From Datisca glomerata (taxonomy: Eukaryota > Streptophyta > Magnoliopsida > Cucurbitales > Datiscaceae), in the NCBI GenBank assembly GCA_003255025.1, contig QANY01004052.1, forward strand, positions 1,364,001-1,428,000: a DNA stretch of 64,000 bases. Direction: 5' to 3'. Each line of letters begins with the position of its first letter. The stretch's first letter is position 1. The notes below the pieces were generated by a model that was not told the origin of the DNA, did not search any database, and saw only the letters and a list, made by a program, of their open reading frames with translations. Below are positions 59,420-64,000 of this stretch, in pieces. The translations under genes and the position numbers were made by a program.

Positions 59420-60980
59420 GTGTTTGTGTCGACAAATGCAACCTTCCTTGAGCATGACTATATGCAAAACTACAAACCTCGTAGCAAAGTAGTTCTCGAG
59501 GAATTAATGGCTGATGAGATCAGACCACCTTCAATTTCTACCGATAAACGACAAACCAAAGAAACCAAAGTTCCTATAAAGGAAACCCTGTTGCAACATC
59601 GTAATGGGAGGGTTGTGAGACAACCAGTTCACTACGAACTAGAAGCACTTGTGCTAGTGTCAGACACTGACAAGGATGATCCATTATATTATGAAGAAAT
59701 AGTGGATGATGCTGAAAAGGAGAAATGGCAAGAAGCCATGAACTAGAAAATAGAATTTATGTATTTCAATGGCATCTGGGAACTTGTAGATCCAGCTGAA
59801 GATGTCAGACCCATTGGATGTAAATGGATCTTCAAGAAGAAAAAATGTTCAAATGAGAAAGTAAAGACTTTCAAGGCACAGTTAGTAGTCAAGGGTTATA
59901 CACAAAGGGAGTGAGTCGATTATGAAGAGACATTCTCCCATGTGGCCATGTTGAAATCTATTCGCATCCTTTTTTCCATAGCCGCTAGTTTTGACTATGA
60001 GATATGACAAATGGACATGAAGACAGCTTTTCTTAATGATTCTCTTGAAGAAAGCATCTATATGATGCAAGTAGAAGGGTTCATACAAAAAGGGTAAGAT
60101 CGGAAAGTGTGTAAGTTGCTTAAATCCATTTATGGATTAAAACAAGCATCTAGATCTTTGAATCTTACCTTTGATGATATTATAAAGTCTTATGGCTTCA
60201 AGAAAAATGTTGACGAAGCTTGTGTTTATAAATACATAAAAAAATAAGATAGTGTTTTTCTTAGTTCTTTATGTTGACGATATTCTACTAATTGGGAATG
60301 ATGTAGAATTTATCAATGGTATAGAAGTGGTTAGCTGAAAAATTCCAAATGAAAGATTTGAGAGAGGTGAGCTATATTCTAGGCATCCAAATCCTTAGGG
60401 ATAGAAAGAACAAGCTTTTGGAACTTTCTCAGGCAGCTTATATTGAGAAGGTGCTGGAGAGGTTCTCTATGAAGAATTCCAAGAAAAGTCATACATGGAA
60501 TTGTCCTTTCCAAGGAACAATGTCCTAAGAGACCTCAGGAAGAAGAGGATATGTGAAAGGTTCCCTATGCTTCAGCAGTTGGAAGTCTCATATATGTCAT
60601 ATTGTGTACGAGACCGAACATTTGTTATGTAATGGGAATTCTAAATCGTTATCAATCGAATCTAGATTTGGAACACTAGATTTCAGAAAAGCACATTCTC
60701 AAGTATCTTAGGAGAACGAGAAACTATATGCTTGTTTATTCAGGTGGAGATCTGAACTCCACTGGATATATTGATTATGAATCAGATAAAAATAGTCGAA
60801 AGTCAGTGTCTGGGACATAGACCGAGGTGATCTAAATGTTATGAAGATAACATTGGATCATAATCTGGCTCTAGCTGTTATTTGGATAACGTTGGATCAG
60901 AACCCAGCTGACTCATTTACCAAGACACTTCCTACGAAGTTGTTTCATGGTCACGTACATAACATTTGCTTTAGGGAAAG
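59420..60980 (+). pseudogene. Copia element C, reverse transcriptase and RNase H
   Basis: The linker (GRVVRQPVHYELEALVLVSD) leads to KEKWQEAMN, GCKWIFKKKK, QMDMKTAFLNDSLEESIYM and KSIYGLKQASRS. YVDDILL follows (YVDD at 60270-60281), then ILGIQILRDRKN. RNase H is represented only by its C-terminal tail (DQNPADSFTKTLPTKLFHGH, about 60900-60957), which suggests an internal deletion near 60820. The polypurine tract AAAGTGGGAGAT lies just before the 3' LTR. Confidence 0.85.
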
Positions 60981-60988
60981 TGGGAGAT

Positions 60989-62113
60989 TGTTGGGGGTTA
61001 TGCCCTCAAATCATGTGTATTAACATTTTGATATGAAATTTAATGAGTATTACATTTTCTTATAATTGTTCTTTTAAATTATTGTTCAATAATTTATATA
61101 AATATCTGAAAATTCCATATTCATTAATGAGACTATGATCTTGTATTAGTACGAGAGGATTAAGATCATAGATAATGAATAAAATTGTTAGCGACATATT
61201 AAAGTATGAATTCTTTAATGAATGGTTAGTAGTACGGTTCACTAAGCATTATGAACAAATATGATCTAGATCCAGATCATTGATATGGATAGACATCTTA
61301 GTGAATGTACTTTATATAATGAGATTATATATGACTGGACCGATGTGAATTAATATCTTTATCAACATGTCATTTATCATAAAGATTAAATACACATCAA
61401 TTCGATTATCATATATAGATCAGTCTGAATCCTGAGTAGTCATGGAACTCTAGTGCATGTCTATTGGATCTTTTGATTCACTCGTCAATGTTTGTTTGTA
61501 AAACATGCTAGTGACTTTTGTTTTGAAAATTCAGTAATATGGATGGCTGAGAACATGATCTCACAAGATTTGAAATTCAAGCTTTCCTAATGGATCGTTT
61601 ATTGGTTTCCTTAAGTGTTATTTCTGAAACTGAATGGTTATTGTGCTTAAATCTATAATAATATTATAAATTAATCATTCACTAGTGGATTAATGGTACT
61701 TAAGGATCAAGAGAAAATTAGAAGGGTAAAATAGTAATTTTGACTAGTTCTAACTTACAAACTAATCATTGGATGACAGACTTACGTGAAATGATTATAT
61801 CGGTGAACTACATGAGAATACTCTATAAATATTATCTATAATCTTTAAGACTGCAATTTCATATGTCTAGTGGCGTAACCATGAAATTAATAAATAATGT
61901 TTTTTAATTAAAGAGTTTAATTAATAATATGATTTATTGGAGTTTAGGATTATATGTTCATGGTCCCCAAGTCACCTCTGTACTTTACAGTTGAGGGTGT
62001 GAATATTTCAGGATATGAGAAATGACATACTTGTAAAAGAATTTATATTCTAGGGTAAGAACATAATTATGAGATAATTATGTATGATTAATTAAATAAG
62101 AATTCATTAATTG

Positions 62114-62152
<39 letters not shown>

Positions 62153-62489
62153 TAATTTTCGGAATTAATATATATAATTATCAAGTTTTTCTAATTAACG
62201 ATAAGTGAGACAAAATATCTAATTTCTGAAATTAGATAATTAAATTATTATTAGATAATAATTTGGATCAACTAAATCTATTATTTTTTAAATAACAGAT
62301 AATTTAGTTGATAGAGATAATCAGACATGTTAATTTTGAATCAACAAATATCTAGATATTTAATTAGATTAAAATAAATATTTAATACGTAATAACTACC
62401 ACATGTCAATCATTGATTGAGTATCAAAGATTGAAATGAACTACTGTAGTGCCATGTGGCACTATAGTAGTGGGTGTGCAACACTGTAG
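60989..62489 (+). mobile_element. Copia element C, truncated 3' LTR
   Basis: It starts TGTTGGGGGTTATGCCCTCA and follows the first part of the 5' LTR to the B insertion-site equivalent (CACTGTAGT, about 62480). It loses similarity shortly after. About 740 bp present in the 5' LTR are absent. A (TA)n run lies at about 62118-62145. Confidence 0.8.
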
Positions 62490-63093
62490 TGGCATAGGGA
62501 GAGAAGAACAAAAAAAAATTGAGAAGGGTAGTCTGAATGCGAGATGAAATCTGAAAAGTTCTCACAAAAAATATCACTATGCGCACGACGAAAGCTAAAA
62601 CATGATTGGAAGAAAAGAAGTAAAATATAGAAAAATTATTCTTTTGTCTTCTTCATTGGCACGGAGTTGAATACTGTGGCATAAACCAATGAATAAGGAT
62701 GTTTGATTTCTTAAAAGTATGCTCGATAGTTAATTGCAAGTCCATGATCCTAGAACCAATGATTGTTTTGAAGGATAGCGGATATAGCTACGTTAGCCAA
62801 CTTTTAAAAAAATTATCAAACAATTTTCTTACAAATGCTCACAACCATGCATAGCATGCATGCATTGAAAATATCTACTTTGCATTTATATTCAAGAATT
62901 GCAATGCATAGACATGCATCACATTGCTCTGTTTTGATACAATTCAAGTGCATGAATCATTTCAAGATATTTTTCAAAATTCACACATGACTTCTCTACA
63001 TTTAGAGCTCGTACTAGTCTAGTTCTGGCTACCATATGAAGCTTGTATAAATCAGATCAAACATCATTTCATTTTTTCACTTAAGTCAAACCT
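62490..63093 (+). mobile_element. Ogre element D, 3' region resuming after element C
   Basis: This is non-coding sequence between the truncated C LTR and the tandem array. It is assigned to the Ogre 3' untranslated region because a polypurine tract and an LTR start follow in the same orientation. The end of integrase is not recognisable, so some Ogre sequence is lost at the junction. Confidence 0.5.
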
Positions 63094-63800
63094 GAATTGA
63101 GTTGAGGTAGAAGCTTATGTCTATCCAGGTCTATTTTCTTTCAAATATCTCGATTAAATCAAACCCGAATTGAGTCGATGTCAAAACCTGTATCTATTCA
63201 GGTCTGTTTTCTTTCAAATATCTTAGTTAAATCAAACTCTGAATTGAGTCGAGGTCGAAGCCTGTGTCTATCCAGCTTTGTTTTCTATTAAATATCTCTG
63301 GTTAAATCAAATCCAAACTGAGTCGAGGTCGAAGACCAGAGTCAGCGCCTGGTCTGTTGCAATTAATATGGTTAATTCGAACCTGAATTGAGTCGAGGTC
63401 GAAGCATGTGTCCATCGAGGTCCATTTCCTTTCGAATATCTTTGGTTAAATCTAACCCGAATTGAGTCGAGGTTGAAGCATATGTTTATCCATGTCCGTT
63501 TTCTTTCAAATACCTCGGTTAAATCGAACCCTAAATTGAGTCGAGGTCGAAGTTTGTATCTATACAGGTCTATTTCTTTTAAATATCTCTGGTTAAATCA
63601 AACCCGAACTGAGTCGAGGTCGAAGCCCGGAGTCGGCGCCTGGTTCGTTGCAATTAATATGGTTAAATCGAACCCGAATTGAGTTGATGTCGAAGCTTAT
63701 GTCCATCCAGGTCCATTTCCTTTCGAATATCATGGTTAAATCGAAGCCCCCATTGAGTTGAGGTCGAAGCTTGTGTCTATTTAGTTCCATTTCATAGAGT
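63094..63800 (+). repeat. Tandem array of 70-74-bp units with 291-bp higher-order period
   Basis: Unit starts (GAATTGAG or a variant) lie at 63094, 63167, 63241, 63315, 63385, 63459, 63533, 63606, 63676 and about 63750. Spacings are 73, 74, 74, 70, 74, 74, 73, 70 and 74. The two 70-bp units share a variant segment (CGGCGCCTGG-type, TTGCAATTAATATGG) absent from the others. The array therefore repeats as three long units plus one short unit, exactly 291 bp each (63094-63384, 63385-63675). Confidence 0.93.
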
Positions 63801-63897
63801 CTGAATCAGTCGAGCTTTCTATTCCCCTTATCTATAGAAATTGTTTTGAAAAAATGATCAAAATACTTATCTACACCTTCTAATTATAGAAGTGTGA

Positions 63898-63912
63898 ACA
63901 AAAGGGGGAAGC
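63898..63912 (+). other. Ogre polypurine tract
   Basis: ACAAAAGGGGGAAGC directly precedes TGTAAATACTAT. This is the usual arrangement of polypurine tract and 3' LTR start in gypsy elements. Confidence 0.75.
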
Positions 63913-64000
63913 TGTAAATACTATATTTTATCCGGTCTAATATTTTAAATACACACACTTTTTTTACCATATAATAATCTAAGACTATATGTATGTTTTG
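63913..64000 (+). mobile_element. Ogre element D, start of 3' LTR
   Basis: It begins TGTAAATACTATATTTTATC followed by CGGTC, similar in style to Tat/Ogre LTR starts. It continues past the window edge, so its comparison with the 5' LTR part cannot be made. Confidence 0.65.

Noticed and set aside
62118..62145. (TA)n run
   Set aside because: Ordinary microsatellite within an LTR. The shorter run at the equivalent place in the 5' LTR (about 46.64 kb) shows normal length drift.
1..64000. CRISPR arrays, rRNA or tRNA genes, bacterial-type operons, integrated virus
   Set aside because: Looked for and not seen. The repeats are LTR, CACTA, foldback or tandem arrays of plant type. Exact tRNA or microRNA calls would need tRNAscan-SE and small-RNA data, which I cannot run.

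Overview
This is nuclear DNA from a flowering plant, most likely a eudicot. The evidence is GT-AG spliced genes, a chloroplast-targeted ribosomal protein, an auxin influx carrier, a plant-type GT32 glycosyltransferase, and a dense stack of plant LTR retrotransposons in A+T-rich sequence. A cucurbit-like source is possible but is only a guess from general similarity.

The left part (1-15.8 kb) is the gene-bearing part. It holds a relic of an At3g27390-like membrane-protein gene (minus strand, 1.67-2.07 kb) beside a perfect 78-bp inverted repeat (2.33-2.56 kb). It then holds three intact genes: an eight-exon AUX1/LAX auxin importer (5468-8403, plus), a three-exon plastid ribosomal protein bTHXc/PSRP4 gene (11078-11616, plus) with a cluster of site II promoter motifs, and a single-exon GT32 (A4GALT-like) glycosyltransferase (12077-13354, minus). 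The last two are convergent. No functional link between these genes is evident.

The middle part (15.8-26.3 kb) is repeat debris. It contains a Ty1/copia element whose 3' half is present as two inverted arms of about 1.6-1.7 kb, bounded by near-matching 5-bp flanks. A CACTA-type DNA transposon end follows, then a DUF1985-type MULE gene fragment and one end of another LTR.

The right part (26.3-64 kb) is nested retrotransposons. An Ogre/Tat-like Ty3/gypsy element (plus) runs from a truncated 5' LTR at about 34.46 kb to the start of its 3' LTR at 63,913. A copia element (family C, plus) lies inside it from 45,516. A second copia element (family B, plus, 46,990-54,663) is inserted in the 5' LTR of C. 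A relative of B (copy A) lies in the opposite orientation at 28.9-34.46 kb. All coding regions here carry stops or frameshifts. The Ogre element has two unusual tandem arrays: a 51-bp in-frame repeat in the gag-protease linker, and a higher-order 291-bp array in its 3' untranslated region.

I found no sign of an undescribed defence or metabolic system. The most notable signals are structural: the perfect hairpin at 2.4 kb, the large inverted copia duplication, the Ogre tandem arrays, and readable repair and insertion scars.
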